Positions 1-8,745 of a stretch of DNA of 64,000 bases are shown here, piece after piece. Within the stretch, counting starts at the first letter, position 1, and the number at the start of each line of letters is the position of its first letter. Position numbers and translations under genes: made by a program. The stretch is from Promicromonospora thailandica (GTDB lineage Bacteria; Actinomycetota; Actinomycetes; Actinomycetales; Cellulomonadaceae): positions 124,001 to 188,000 of the forward strand of contig NZ_JAMTCS010000003.1 of NCBI RefSeq assembly GCF_024171955.1, in the 5' to 3' direction. The notes beneath the pieces are model-generated. The model saw only the letters and a program-made list of their open reading frames with translations, had not been told where the DNA came from and did not search any database.

Positions 1-179
1 GGCCCCGACCGCAGCGCCGCCGCCGGTGCCTCCGCCCCGACGCCGGACAGCAGCGTGGCAACGGCAACCAGCACCAGACCGCGCCGCAGCCGCCCGCTCC
101 GCGCCGGCCCGCCTATCCCCGCCGACCTGCCCTGCCCCGCCGTCCCGGGAATCGACCGTCCCCTCGCACCTGTTCTCAT
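1..179 (-). CDS. N-terminal fragment of a secreted protein (likely M23 peptidase)
   Basis: An open frame starts at an ATG on the minus strand (177-179) and runs off the left edge. The visible 59 residues hold a basic stretch (SGRLRRG), a hydrophobic core (LVLVAVATLLSGV) and a small-residue cleavage region (EAPAAA), which is a good signal peptide. The mature protein lies outside the window. In many actinobacteria a secreted M23 metallopeptidase is divergent from rpsB, so this is a reasonable guess from position only. No catalytic motif is visible, and the Shine-Dalgarno sequence is weak. Confidence 0.5.
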   Translation of the reverse strand, partial: MRTGARGRSIPGTAGQGRSAGIGGPARSGRLRRGLVLVAVATLLSGVGAEAPAAALRSG

Positions 180-651
180 GTCGTCGAGCATCACCGCCCT
201 GCGCCGCCTGCACGCGACCCGCCGGACCCCCTGTGCACAACCCGCCCGGGACCACCCCTGTGGTCACGTTCGGGGCCGCCCGGGCCCGTCGCCGAGGTCC
301 GTCCGGCATGGCGGGCGACGTCACAGTCCCGGGTCGGGCGTCGCGTCCTCGTGGCATGGGCTTCTCGGGTAGACTTCCACCCGCGACCGGCATGCACTTC
401 CGTCCGGCGGACCCACGGCCCCGGCCGACGGACCGCACGGCGGGGGAACTCCCGGTCGACACCGCGCGTCACATCGAGTCGCGCCCGGCAGCGGTCCGGC
501 CCACAGGGTCGGCGTCGGGCACGTCGTGACGCCAGGGGCACCGAAGCAGCAGTGGTGCCGATCCAACCCGACCGCGGCCCGGACGTCTCCGAGCCGCCAG
601 AAATGCGTGCGGAACCCGAGGCAACCTCGGCCCGCACCGAAAGGACGTGTC
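180..651. promoter_or_regulatory. Divergent intergenic region upstream of rpsB
   Basis: This 472-base stretch separates the divergent secreted-protein gene from rpsB. I find no convincing gene in it. A TAGACT hexamer at 370-375 is a candidate -10 for rpsB but lacks a good -35, and it would give a leader of about 270 bases. A long leader could hold the S2 control element used for rpsB autoregulation in other bacteria, but I cannot recognise a known fold. The ribosome binding site is AAGGACG at 641-647. Confidence 0.35.
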
Positions 652-1584
652 ATGGCCGTCGTGTCCATGCGCCAGCTCCTCGAGAGCGGTGTCCACTTCG
701 GACACCAGACCCGCCGTTGGAACCCGAAGATGAAGCGCTTCATCTTCACCGAGCGCAACGGCATCTACATCGTCGACCTGCAGCAGTCGCTGCACTTCAT
801 CGACAGCGCCTACGACTTCGTCAAGGAGACGGTCGCCCACGGCGGCTCCATCCTGTTCGTCGGCACCAAGAAGCAGGCCCAGGAGCCGGTGGCCGAGCAG
901 GCCGCCCGCGTCGGGATGCCCTACGTGAACCACCGCTGGCTCGGCGGCATGCTCACGAACTTCACCACCGTGCACAAGCGTCTCCAGCGCCTCAAGGAGC
1001 TCGAGGAGATCGACTTCGACGACGTGGCCGCCTCGGGCCTCACGAAGAAGGAGCTCCTGGTGCTGCGCCGCGAGAAGGACAAGCTCTCGCGCACGCTGGG
1101 CGGCATCCGTGACATGGCCAAGGTTCCCTCGGCCGTGTGGATCGTCGACACCAACAAGGAGCACCTCGCGGTGGACGAGGCCCGCAAGCTGGGCATCCCC
1201 GTCGTGGCGATCCTCGACACCAACTGCGACCCCGACATGGTCGACTACGCGATCCCGGGCAACGACGACGCGATCCGCTCCGTCACGCTGCTCACCCGCG
1301 TGATCGCGGACGCCGCCGCCGAGGGCCTCATGCAGCGCCACTCGGGTGGCAGCAAGTCCGGTGCCGAGGCCGAGACGGCCGCCGAGCCCCTGGCCGAGTG
1401 GGAGCGCGAGCTCCTGGCCGGCTCCGAGGCCCCGGCCGAGGCCGCCGCGCCCGCCGAGACCCCGGCCGCCGCCGAGGCCGCCGAGACGGCTGAGGCCGCC
1501 CCCGCCGCCGAGGCCGTCGCCCCGGGTGCCGAGGCCGCTCCGGCCGTCGAGGCCGCGCCTGCCGAGGCCGAGACCGAGAAGTGA
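652..1584 (+). CDS. rpsB: 30S ribosomal protein S2
   Basis: S2 sits in the 30S subunit and helps recruit S1. The 310-residue product opens with [20 protein letters not shown] and carries the family's [10 protein letters not shown] and RWLGGMLTN segments. The start is the ATG after AAGGACG; upstream in-frame codons lack a ribosome site. S2 is usually 230-280 residues. The excess here is a C-terminal tail of about 75 residues made almost only of Ala, Glu and Pro. rpsB is followed by tsf after a strong hairpin, as is usual. Confidence 0.97.
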   Translation: MAVVSMRQLLESGVHFGHQTRRWNPKMKRFIFTERNGIYIVDLQQSLHFIDSAYDFVKETVAHGGSILFVGTKKQAQEPVAEQAARVGMPYVNHRWLGGMLTNFTTVHKRLQRLKELEEIDFDDVAASGLTKKELLVLRREKDKLSRTLGGIRDMAKVPSAVWIVDTNKEHLAVDEARKLGIPVVAILDTNCDPDMVDYAIPGNDDAIRSVTLLTRVIADAAAEGLMQRHSGGSKSGAEAETAAEPLAEWERELLAGSEAPAEAAAPAETPAAAEAAETAEAAPAAEAVAPGAEAAPAVEAAPAEAETEK

Positions 1585-1595
1585 CGCGTCGCGTC

Positions 1596-1624
1596 GGCCG
1601 GGTCCCCCGAGCGGGGACCCGGCC
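1596..1624 (+). terminator. rpsB-tsf intergenic hairpin
   Basis: A perfect 12-bp stem (1596-1607 with 1613-1624) closes a 5-base loop. No T-run follows, so it may attenuate transcription or mark an RNA-processing or stability site between rpsB and tsf rather than fully terminate. Confidence 0.6.
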
Positions 1625-1689
1625 GGCGCACCGTCCCTCGGGTCGGACGACCTCCCCCGAACAACACGACTGCACGGAGGACCAGAACA

Positions 1690-2529
1690 ATGGCGAACTA
1701 CACCGCCGCTGACATCAAGGCGCTGCGCGAGCGCACCGGCGCCGGCATGCTCGACGTCAAGAAGGCCCTGGACGAGGCCGACGGCAACGCCGAGAAGGCC
1801 ATCGAGATCATCCGGACCAAGGGCCTGGCCCGCGCCGCCAAGCGCGAGGGCAACGCCACGTCCGAGGGCCTCGTGGCCGTCAAGGTCGAGGACACCGCGG
1901 CCGGCCAGGTCGCCACGATGATCGAGCTGAACGCCGAGACCGACTTCGTCGTCAAGAACGAGAAGTTCATCTCGCTGGCCGACGCCGTCCTCGAGGCCGC
2001 TGCCGCCGCCGGTGCCACGGACGAGGTCTCGGCCGCCGCCGCGCCCTCCGCCGAGGGCACCGTCGCCGACCTGATCGCCGCGCAGGGCGCCACGCTGGGC
2101 GAGAAGCTCGCCCTGCGCCGCGTCGCGCGCGTCGAGGGCCCGAAGGTCACGACGTACCTGCACCGCACGGCCAAGGACCTGCCGCCGTCGATCGGCGTGC
2201 TCGTCGTCACCGACGAGGCCGGTGCGGCCGTCGCCAAGGACATCGCGCAGCACATCGCGGCGATGGCCCCGAAGTACCTGACGCGCGAGGACGTCCCGGC
2301 GGACGTCGTCGAGAAGGAGCGGGAGATCGCCCTGGAGACCTCGAAGAACGAGGGCAAGCCGGAGGCGGCGCTGCCCAAGATCGTCGAGGGTCGTCTGAAC
2401 GGCTTCTTCAAGGAGGTCGTCCTGATCGACCAGCCGCTGGCGAAGGACCCGAAGACCACGGTCGGCAAGCACGTCGCCTCCGTGAACGGTTCGGTCACCT
2501 CGTTCGTGCGTTTCCGCGTCGGTTCCTGA
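1690..2529 (+). CDS. tsf: Elongation factor Ts
   Basis: EF-Ts is the nucleotide exchange factor that reloads EF-Tu with GTP. The 279-residue product begins with the UBA-like N-terminal domain (MANYTAADIKALRERTGAGM) and contains the TDFVVKNE core signature near residue 80. Length is normal. The ATG follows a GGAGG site at 1676-1680. It lies 105 bases after rpsB, separated by a hairpin, and ends before a strong terminator. Confidence 0.97.
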   Translation: MANYTAADIKALRERTGAGMLDVKKALDEADGNAEKAIEIIRTKGLARAAKREGNATSEGLVAVKVEDTAAGQVATMIELNAETDFVVKNEKFISLADAVLEAAAAAGATDEVSAAAAPSAEGTVADLIAAQGATLGEKLALRRVARVEGPKVTTYLHRTAKDLPPSIGVLVVTDEAGAAVAKDIAQHIAAMAPKYLTREDVPADVVEKEREIALETSKNEGKPEAALPKIVEGRLNGFFKEVVLIDQPLAKDPKTTVGKHVASVNGSVTSFVRFRVGS

Positions 2530-2539
2530 CGCGACCTGT

Positions 2540-2575
2540 TCGGCCCGGCCCGCGCTTCGGCGCGGGCCGGGCCGA
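2540..2575 (+). terminator. Hairpin terminator after tsf
   Basis: Fifteen perfect base pairs (2541-2555 with 2560-2574) are capped by a TTCG tetraloop, a very stable arrangement. There is no T-run. It separates the rpsB-tsf unit from pyrH. Confidence 0.75.
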
Positions 2576-2805
2576 CCTGTACGCGGGCCGTTCCGCGTGA
2601 CGGCCCGCCCGCCGCGCTCCCACCCGGGAGCGGGGCGAGGCTTCGATATCTTCGGTGCCGGGTGAAGCTCAGGGCTCCACACCGCACCAGGGATCTCGAG
2701 GCCGCCCCGGCCCCTCCGCACCGCGCGGAGGTGCGCTGCCCGCCGGTCGGGCAGTATGCCGGGAGGGGCCAGTCCCGGTAGTGACGACCGAAGGGTGACG
2801 GACCA

Positions 2806-3561
2806 GTGAGTGACGAGGCGACCCAGGGCATGGCGGTGGACGCGGACGGCAAGCCCGCCCGGCGGGTGCTGCTGAAGCTGTCCGGTGAGGCGTTCGGTGG
2901 CGGCAGCGTCGGGCTCGACGCCGACGTCGTGCGGCGCATCGCGAGGGAGATCGGCGTGGCCGTGCGCGACGGCGTCCAGGTCGCCATCGTCGTCGGCGGC
3001 GGGAACTTCTTCCGCGGCGCCGAGCTGAGCGTGGCCGGCATGGACCGCGCCCGCGCGGACTACATGGGCATGCTCGGCACCGTGATGAACTGCCTCGCGC
3101 TCCAGGACTTCCTGGAGCAGGCCGGCGTCAAGACGCGGGTCCAGACGGCGATCACCATGGGCCAGGTGGCCGAGCCGTACATCCCGCTGCGCGCCATCCG
3201 GCACCTCGAGAAGGGCCGCGTGGTCATCTTCGGCGCCGGGGCGGGCATGCCCTACTTCTCCACCGACACCGTCTCGGTGCAGCGCGCGCTCGAGACGCAC
3301 TGCGAGCAGGTCGTCATGGGCAAGAACGGCGTCGACGGCGTCTACGACTCCGACCCCCGCCGCAACCCCGATGCGAAGAAGCTCGACCACCTGACGTACA
3401 CCGACGCGCTCGTGAACCGCCTCGGCGTCATGGACGACACGGCGCTGGCCATGTGCCGCGACAACGACGTCCAGATGCGCGTCTTCGGCATGGAGGGCGA
3501 GGGCAACGTGACCCGTGCGCTGGCCGGCGAGCCGATCGGCACGCTGATCACGACGCGCTGA
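2806..3561 (+). CDS. pyrH: UMP kinase
   Basis: UMP kinase phosphorylates UMP to UDP in pyrimidine synthesis and works as a hexamer in the cytoplasm. The 251-residue product has the amino-acid-kinase start [12 protein letters not shown], the glycine-rich GGGNFFRG loop and the [14 protein letters not shown] segment. A GTG start at 2806 leaves about 17 extra N-terminal residues before the conserved core, as is common in actinobacteria. It lies 276 bases after tsf, with a small inverted repeat at 2737-2753 in the gap. frr follows. Confidence 0.96.
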   Translation: MSDEATQGMAVDADGKPARRVLLKLSGEAFGGGSVGLDADVVRRIAREIGVAVRDGVQVAIVVGGGNFFRGAELSVAGMDRARADYMGMLGTVMNCLALQDFLEQAGVKTRVQTAITMGQVAEPYIPLRAIRHLEKGRVVIFGAGAGMPYFSTDTVSVQRALETHCEQVVMGKNGVDGVYDSDPRRNPDAKKLDHLTYTDALVNRLGVMDDTALAMCRDNDVQMRVFGMEGEGNVTRALAGEPIGTLITTR

Positions 3562-3668
3562 CCGTGCGGCCCCGGGCCCGGCCCGGGATCTCGCGCACCT
3601 TTCGGCAGCCGGGCAAAGTGTCCGTAGAGTGGCCCCGGCACCACCCGTAGACGAATGAAGGAGCAGTG

Positions 3669-4226
3669 GTGATCGACGAGACCCTCCTCGAAGCCGAGGA
3701 AAAGATGGAGAAGGCGATCGAGGTCGCCAAGGAGGACTTCGCGGGTATCCGCACCGGTCGTGCCAACGCGGGGATGTTCAGCAAGATCACCGTCGACTAC
3801 TACGGTGCGCCGACGCCGCTGCAGCAGCTCGCGTCGTTCAACATCCCGGACGCGCGCACGGTCATGGTGGCGCCGTTCGACAAGGGTTCGCTGCCCGCCG
3901 TCGAGAAGGCGCTGCGCGACTCCGACCTGGGCGTGAACCCGGCCACGGACGGCAACGTCGTGCGCATCGTGCTGCCCTCCCTCACGGAGGAGCGCCGCCG
4001 GGACTACGTGAAGCTCGCCAAGGCCAAGGCGGAGGAGTCGCGCGTCTCGGTGCGCAACATCCGCCGCAAGGCCAAGGAGGAGCTCGACCGCATCGTCAAG
4101 GACGGCGAGGCCGGTGAGGACGAGGTGGTGCGCGCCGAGAAGGAGCTCGACAAGCTCACCAAGAGCCACGTGGACCAGATCGACCAGCTGCTCTCCACCA
4201 AGGAGAGCGAGCTGCTCGAGGTCTGA
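3669..4226 (+). CDS. frr: Ribosome recycling factor
   Basis: RRF works with EF-G to split ribosomes after termination. The 185-residue product matches the family in length and motifs ([35 protein letters not shown]). Two GTG codons sit in tandem at 3666 and 3669. The AAGGAG site at 3658-3663 is only 2 bases from the first and 5 from the second, so I choose the second. Its stop TGA shares one base with the cdsA ATG, which suggests translational coupling. Confidence 0.96.
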   Translation: MIDETLLEAEEKMEKAIEVAKEDFAGIRTGRANAGMFSKITVDYYGAPTPLQQLASFNIPDARTVMVAPFDKGSLPAVEKALRDSDLGVNPATDGNVVRIVLPSLTEERRRDYVKLAKAKAEESRVSVRNIRRKAKEELDRIVKDGEAGEDEVVRAEKELDKLTKSHVDQIDQLLSTKESELLEV

Positions 4227-5113
4227 TGCCCGCACCGCCCCGAGAGAGAACAGAGCGAGACGACGCGCACCCCGCCGTGACCTCAGACCAAGAGCCCGCC
4301 CCCAAGCAGTCGCGGGCGGGCCGGAACCTGCCCGCCGCGATCCTCGTCGGCGTGGGCCTGCTCGGCGTCGTCGGCGCCTCGCTGTACTGGCGGCCCGAAC
4401 CGTTTGTCCTCCTCGTGGTCCTCCTGCTCTGCGCGGGACTGTGGGAGCTGCGCCAGGCGTTCGCGCGCCGGGCGCTGCGGCTGCCCATGGTGCCCCTGTT
4501 CGTGGGCGCGGCCGGCATGATCGTCTCCGCCTACCGGGGCGGTCCCGAGGCGCTGTTCGTCGCCTTCGTGCTGACGGTGGCGGCCACGGTGGTCTGGCGT
4601 GCGCTCGACGGCTCCGGTCTCGCCGCCGTCCGCGACTCCGCGGCGGCGGTCTTCGCCGCCGCGTACCTGCCGTTCCTGGCCGGTTTCGTGGTCCTCATGC
4701 TCGCGCAGCCGGACGGCGAGATCCGCGTCGTGCTGTTCATCCTGCTGGCGGTCGCGAACGACACGGGCGGGTACATCGCGGGCGTGCTGCTCGGCCGGCA
4801 CCCGCTGGCCCCGACCGTGAGCCCCAAGAAGTCCTGGGAGGGCCTGGCCGGCTCGATCGTGCTGGCCACGGCGGTGGGCGTGCTCGGGGCGGTGTACGGC
4901 CTGGGCGAGAGCCCGGTGCTCGGCGTCGCGCTCGGCGTGATGACCGCCGTCACAGCGACGGTCGGCGATCTCGCGGAGTCGCTCCTCAAGCGTGACCTAG
5001 AATTGAAGGACATGGGCTCATTGCTCCCGGGGCACGGGGGCGTGCTGGACCGCCTCGACTCGCTGGTCATCACAGCGCCCTTCGTCTATCTCGTGCTCTC
5101 GGTGGTTGCCTGA
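4226..5113 (+). CDS. cdsA: Phosphatidate cytidylyltransferase
   Basis: CdsA makes CDP-diacylglycerol from CTP and phosphatidic acid at the membrane, the branch point for phospholipids. The 295-residue product has a polar N-terminal stretch of about 35 residues and then around eight hydrophobic helices. The family signature is in the C-terminal half: [10 protein letters not shown], then SPKKSWEG, and later [11 protein letters not shown] with [13 protein letters not shown]. Both ends overlap their neighbours by one base (TGATG), so frr-cdsA-rlmN is probably one coupled operon. Confidence 0.95.
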   Translation: MPAPPRERTERDDAHPAVTSDQEPAPKQSRAGRNLPAAILVGVGLLGVVGASLYWRPEPFVLLVVLLLCAGLWELRQAFARRALRLPMVPLFVGAAGMIVSAYRGGPEALFVAFVLTVAATVVWRALDGSGLAAVRDSAAAVFAAAYLPFLAGFVVLMLAQPDGEIRVVLFILLAVANDTGGYIAGVLLGRHPLAPTVSPKKSWEGLAGSIVLATAVGVLGAVYGLGESPVLGVALGVMTAVTATVGDLAESLLKRDLELKDMGSLLPGHGGVLDRLDSLVITAPFVYLVLSVVA

Positions 5114-6273
5114 TGAAAACTTCCCTTGCCCAGCCGACCGTCCGGCCCTCGGACGAGACCCCGGCGATCCCGCTGCAGATGGCGCCGAAGCGCCGTGGCA
5201 AGCCGCCGCGCCACTTCGCCGACCTCACGCCCGAGGAGCGCGTGGCCTCGGTGGTCGAGGCGGGAGAGCCGGCCTTCCGGGCCAAGCAGCTCGCCACGCA
5301 CTACTTCACGCACTACACGAGCGACGCGGCGCGGATGACGGACCTGCCGGCCCGGACCCGCGAGGACCTGGCGACGACCATGTTCCCGTCGCTGATCCGT
5401 CCCACGCGCACGCTCCAGGCCGACGGCGGCACCACGGTGAAGACGCTGTGGCACCTGTTCGACGACGCCAAGGTCGAGTCGGTGCTCATGCGCTACCCGC
5501 AGCGCACCACGCTGTGCGTCTCCAGCCAGGCCGGCTGCGGCATGGCCTGCCCGTTCTGCGCGACGGGCCAGCTGGGCCTGACGCGCAACCTGTCCACGGC
5601 GGAGATCCTGGAGCAGGTGCGCGCGGCGTTCCGCAGCCTGGCCGACGGCGAGATCCCGGGCGGGCCGACCCGGCTGAACAACCTCGTCTTCATGGGCATG
5701 GGGGAGCCGCTGGCCAACTACAAGGCCGTGATCGAGACGGTGCGGGCCCTGGTGGCGCCGCAGCCCGAGGGCTTCGGCATGTCGGCCCGCAACATCACCG
5801 TCTCCACGGTGGGCCTGGTCCCGGCGATGCAGAAGCTGACCAAGGAGGGCATCCCCGTGACGCTCGCCCTGTCGCTGCACGCGCCGGACGACGACCTGCG
5901 CTCCGAGCTGGTGCCGATCAACACCCGCTGGAGCGTCGACGAGGCCCTGGACGCCGCGCGCGAGTACTTCGAGGTCACCGGCCGCCGCGTGTCCATCGAG
6001 TACGCGCTCATCAAGGACATGAACGACCACGGCTGGCGGGCGGACCTGCTGGGCGAGAAGCTCAACGCGCGCGGCCGCGGCTGGGTGCACGTCAACCCCA
6101 TCCCGCTGAACCCGACGCCGGGCTCCATCTGGACCGCGAGCGACCGCGAGGTCGAGGACGAGTTTGTGGCACGATTGCGCGGTCACGGCATTCCGACCAC
6201 GATCCGTGATACCCGCGGGAGCGACATCGACGGCGCCTGCGGGCAGCTTGCGGCTGAGGAGGACGACGAGTGA
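5113..6273 (+). CDS. rlmN: Dual-specificity 23S rRNA/tRNA adenine C2-methyltransferase RlmN
   Basis: RlmN is a radical-SAM enzyme that methylates C2 of A2503 in 23S rRNA and A37 in some tRNAs. The 386-residue product carries the CX3CX2C iron-sulphur motif (Cys142, Cys146, Cys149 in GCGMACPFC), the GMGEPLANY segment that binds SAM, and a C-terminal cysteine (Cys376 in DGACGQL) matching the methyl-carrying residue. The ATG overlaps the cdsA stop by one base. Confidence 0.95.
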   Translation: MKTSLAQPTVRPSDETPAIPLQMAPKRRGKPPRHFADLTPEERVASVVEAGEPAFRAKQLATHYFTHYTSDAARMTDLPARTREDLATTMFPSLIRPTRTLQADGGTTVKTLWHLFDDAKVESVLMRYPQRTTLCVSSQAGCGMACPFCATGQLGLTRNLSTAEILEQVRAAFRSLADGEIPGGPTRLNNLVFMGMGEPLANYKAVIETVRALVAPQPEGFGMSARNITVSTVGLVPAMQKLTKEGIPVTLALSLHAPDDDLRSELVPINTRWSVDEALDAAREYFEVTGRRVSIEYALIKDMNDHGWRADLLGEKLNARGRGWVHVNPIPLNPTPGSIWTASDREVEDEFVARLRGHGIPTTIRDTRGSDIDGACGQLAAEEDDE

Positions 6274-6821
6274 GTGGGATGTTCAACACCGTTCCCCGGA
6301 TGCGCACGGGGTACGACAAGGACGAGGTCGACGAGTTCTTCGAGCACGCCCGGCAGGCCTACGAGGGACGTACGGCGGACAGGCTGACGAGCGCGGACAT
6401 CCAGGCGTCCACGTTCGACCTGACCCGCGGTGGTTACAACACGCACGAGGTCGACGCGGCGCTCGACCGGCTCGAGGCGGCGTTCATCGCGCGCCAGCGT
6501 GCCGAGTACGCGGCCGCGCACGGCCAGCAGGCGTGGATGAACGCGCTCGCGGAGCGCGCGCGGTCCCTCTACGGGCGGCTGGGCCGACCGGACGGCGAGA
6601 AGTTCGCGCCCGCCGACCGTGGTTCGCAGGGCTACGACAAGGACGACGTCGACGACCTGTGCGACCGGCTGATCGGCTACTTCGACCGGCAGGAGCCGCT
6701 GACCGCCGGGGACATCCGGTCGGCCACGTTCGGCCGGGCCCGCGGGGCGGACGCCTACGACGAGGCATCGGTCGACGCGTTCCTGAGCCGCGCGGTGGAG
6801 GTCCTGCTGGGCGTCGAGTGA
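6270..6821 (+). CDS. DivIVA-domain protein
   Basis: The 183-residue product holds three short DivIVA-like units, [15 protein letters not shown] at about residue 10, [16 protein letters not shown] near 52 and [14 protein letters not shown] near 123, each followed by a short helix. DivIVA proteins mark curved membranes and organise polar growth. This one lacks a long coiled coil, so it may be an accessory rather than the main polar scaffold. The GTG start overlaps the rlmN stop in a GTGA arrangement; an ATG at 6279 is an alternative. A 94-bp palindrome follows. Confidence 0.8.
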   Translation: MSGMFNTVPRMRTGYDKDEVDEFFEHARQAYEGRTADRLTSADIQASTFDLTRGGYNTHEVDAALDRLEAAFIARQRAEYAAAHGQQAWMNALAERARSLYGRLGRPDGEKFAPADRGSQGYDKDDVDDLCDRLIGYFDRQEPLTAGDIRSATFGRARGADAYDEASVDAFLSRAVEVLLGVE

Positions 6822-6828
6822 CCCCCGC

Positions 6829-6922
6829 TGCCGAAGTAGAACTGTGGCGAGATAGAACTGGGGCCGGAGCACCGATCGGTGCTCCGGCCCCAGTTCTATC
6901 TCGCCACAGTTCTACTTCGGCA
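6829..6922. repeat. Perfect 94-bp palindrome between convergent genes
   Basis: Each 47-base arm is the exact reverse complement of the other, with no spacer (centre between 6875 and 6876). Each arm contains TAGAACTG twice. It lies between the convergent DivIVA and SH3b genes, so it can serve as a bidirectional terminator in RNA. Its length and perfection exceed what termination needs. Confidence 0.9.
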
Positions 6923-6976
6923 CAGTGCGGAGGAGCATCTCGTGCTGTTCGACGGCGGCATGCCGGGCGAGCCGGC

Positions 6977-8260
6977 TCAGCAGGCCGGTGCCACCGGGCC
7001 GGACGAGCCGGTGTTGACGTAGGCGTCGGAGACCCAGTTGCCAGTGCCGATCCGGTTCCAGAGGTTCGTGGTGCCGTAGGTGCCGGTCACGGTGCTGCCC
7101 GTCGCGGTGCACTCGATCACCACGTTCGCGTGGTTGCCCGCCTGCCCGACGGCGGCGTGCCCGGTGCCGGGCCCCGACCGCACGGTGAGCGGGCCCCCGC
7201 TGGTGCGGACCACGCCCCGGGGGCCGCTGCCGGTCCACAGGTAGGTCACGGTGGTCCACGCGTTGTCGGTCAGCCCGAGGCCGTCCCAGAAGGTGCCGTC
7301 GGCAAGGTCGATCCCGGCCGGGTTCGCGACCCGGCGGCCGAACCCGTCGAGGCCGCCGTTGTAGCCGTCCTGGTAGGCGGCCTGCGCCTCGGGCCTGCCC
7401 TGCGGCAGGTCGGCCCACGACTGCCGGGTCCCGGCCGGGTTCCAGTAGTCGTCGGTGGTGTTCCAGGGGCCGACGTCCCACACCGGCTCGTAGGCGCAGC
7501 GGCCGGTGCTCTCCGCGCACACGCGCACCGAGTAGCTGCCCGAGCCCGCGGACGACAGGCCGCGCCGGGACGGCAGGGCCACGAAGTGGTCCCGCTGCGT
7601 GATGACGTGGCCGTTCGCGGTGGTGCCGCCCACCAGGCCCTCGCGCGTGGCGAAGATGCGGTAGGCGCGCTCGCCGGACGTCGGCGCGGCCTCGACGTCC
7701 TGCAGCGACCGTGAGCGGGGCGCCTCGGGCGTCAGGGTCACCGCCCGCACGGCCGGGCCGCCGTCCTGCCGGCCGACGAGCGTGACGCGCGCCTGCACCG
7801 TGCCGGACGGAGCGGGCAGGGCCGACCCGGCGGGGACCCACTCGGTCCAGGCGTCCGGACCCTGGCCGGGGAGCCGGCCGCGCACGTCGACCAGTACCTC
7901 GGTGCCGGCCGGGACGGTGTCGTCGACGACGGCGTCGACCGCACCCGCGGGGGAGTCGAGCGTCACGGGTTCGGCGACGAGCTGGCCGGAGGCCGTGACG
8001 GCGGACGGGCTCGCGCCGCCGCCCCCGGCCGATGCGGCGCCCGTCGCGCCGGCGAGGCGGAGCGCATCGCCGGCCCGGCGCACGCCGGTGTCGTCGGCGG
8101 TGAGGGTGGCGAGGTCGACGGACCACGCCTGGTCCGTGAGGTCGGGGCCGGTGCCCGGGGTGACGGCCGCGACCGCCGTCCCCGAGACGACCAGGAGCGC
8201 GCAGGTGGTGGCGGCCAGGAGCGCACCACAGCGTCGGGTCTTGCGTACCTGGATCAGCAT
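6977..8260 (-). CDS. Secreted protein with C-terminal SH3b-like domain
   Basis: The 427-residue product starts with a signal peptide (basic RKTRR, hydrophobic LLAATTCALLVVSG, likely cut after AVA near residue 31). A low-complexity linker and a beta-rich region follow. The middle part (VRVCAESTGRCAYEPVWDVG) has a CX6C pair. The last 80 residues (GGPLTVRSGPGTGHAAVG) match a bacterial SH3 domain, often a cell-wall binding module. I see no catalytic motif, so the role is unknown, perhaps in the wall. A TAGATT hexamer ends six bases before the ATG. Confidence 0.7.
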   Translation of the reverse strand: MLIQVRKTRRCGALLAATTCALLVVSGTAVAAVTPGTGPDLTDQAWSVDLATLTADDTGVRRAGDALRLAGATGAASAGGGGASPSAVTASGQLVAEPVTLDSPAGAVDAVVDDTVPAGTEVLVDVRGRLPGQGPDAWTEWVPAGSALPAPSGTVQARVTLVGRQDGGPAVRAVTLTPEAPRSRSLQDVEAAPTSGERAYRIFATREGLVGGTTANGHVITQRDHFVALPSRRGLSSAGSGSYSVRVCAESTGRCAYEPVWDVGPWNTTDDYWNPAGTRQSWADLPQGRPEAQAAYQDGYNGGLDGFGRRVANPAGIDLADGTFWDGLGLTDNAWTTVTYLWTGSGPRGVVRTSGGPLTVRSGPGTGHAAVGQAGNHANVVIECTATGSTVTGTYGTTNLWNRIGTGNWVSDAYVNTGSSGPVAPAC

Positions 8261-8266
8261 GGGGTG

Positions 8267-8272
8267 AATCTA
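8267..8272 (-). promoter_or_regulatory. -10 element of the SH3b gene (leaderless)
   Basis: The minus strand reads TAGATT, then six bases, then the ATG at 8260. This predicts transcription starting at the start codon. No good -35 is visible. Confidence 0.5.
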
Positions 8273-8397
8273 AGCGGTCCGGCATTTCACCCGCGAGGGG
8301 AAGAGGGTGAAATTCTCGATACGTCGGCGGTCCGCGGCGCGGGTCGCGCGTGGTGCATGATCAGGGGAAGAGCACCACGAGCAGCAAGGAGAGTCAC

Positions 8398-8670
8398 GTG
8401 TCCGAGTTCCTGGCCGACAAGCCCGGCAAGTTCGACCTCGACGGCGACGGCGTCACCGACGTCGAGGTGGTCGACACCGACGGCGACGGCGTGGTGGACG
8501 CCCAGCTCGAGGACTACGACGGCGACGGGGTGCCCGACGTCGAGCTCCACGACACCGACGGGGACGGCGTGCCGGACGTGGTCGTGGAGACGGCCGGCGG
8601 CACGCGCACGATCTCCGTGGACACCGACGGCGACGGCGAGGACGAGGTCGTCGACGAGTTCCCGGCCTGA
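8398..8670 (+). CDS. Small acidic DxDGDG-repeat protein
   Basis: I place the start at GTG 8398, which follows AAGGAG, rather than at the upstream ATG 8350. The 90-residue product has five copies of a Dx(D)GDG motif (DLDGDGVTD, DTDGDGVVD, DYDGDGVPD, DTDGDGVPD, DTDGDGEDE), the calcium-binding loop also seen in thrombospondin type 3 and dockerin-like repeats. There is no signal peptide, so it is probably cytoplasmic. It may bind calcium or another divalent ion; the function is unknown. Confidence 0.75.
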   Translation: MSEFLADKPGKFDLDGDGVTDVEVVDTDGDGVVDAQLEDYDGDGVPDVELHDTDGDGVPDVVVETAGGTRTISVDTDGDGEDEVVDEFPA

Positions 8671-8699
8671 CGTCGCCCGCGACCGCTCACGCCGCACAC

Positions 8700-8738
8700 C
8701 GGCGGCTCACGCTGGCGGCTCACGCCGGCGGCTCACGC
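8700..8738. repeat. Three 13-bp tandem repeats
   Basis: Three adjacent copies of a 13-mer ending GGCGGCTCACGC (8700-8712, 8713-8725, 8726-8738) differ only in the first base. They fill most of the gap between the DxDGDG gene and the convergent DUF418 gene. A related CCGCTCACGCC lies just upstream. Confidence 0.8.
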
Positions 8739-8745
8739 CGTCCGC

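Noticed and set aside
26-529. Plus-strand frame before rpsB
   Set aside because: Random Pro/Arg-rich composition, no ribosome site, and it crosses a signal-peptide gene on the other strand.
469-3390. 973-codon minus-strand open frame over rpsB, tsf and pyrH
   Set aside because: It mirrors three certain genes in a high-GC genome, has low-complexity His/Asp/Val-rich sequence and no known motif.
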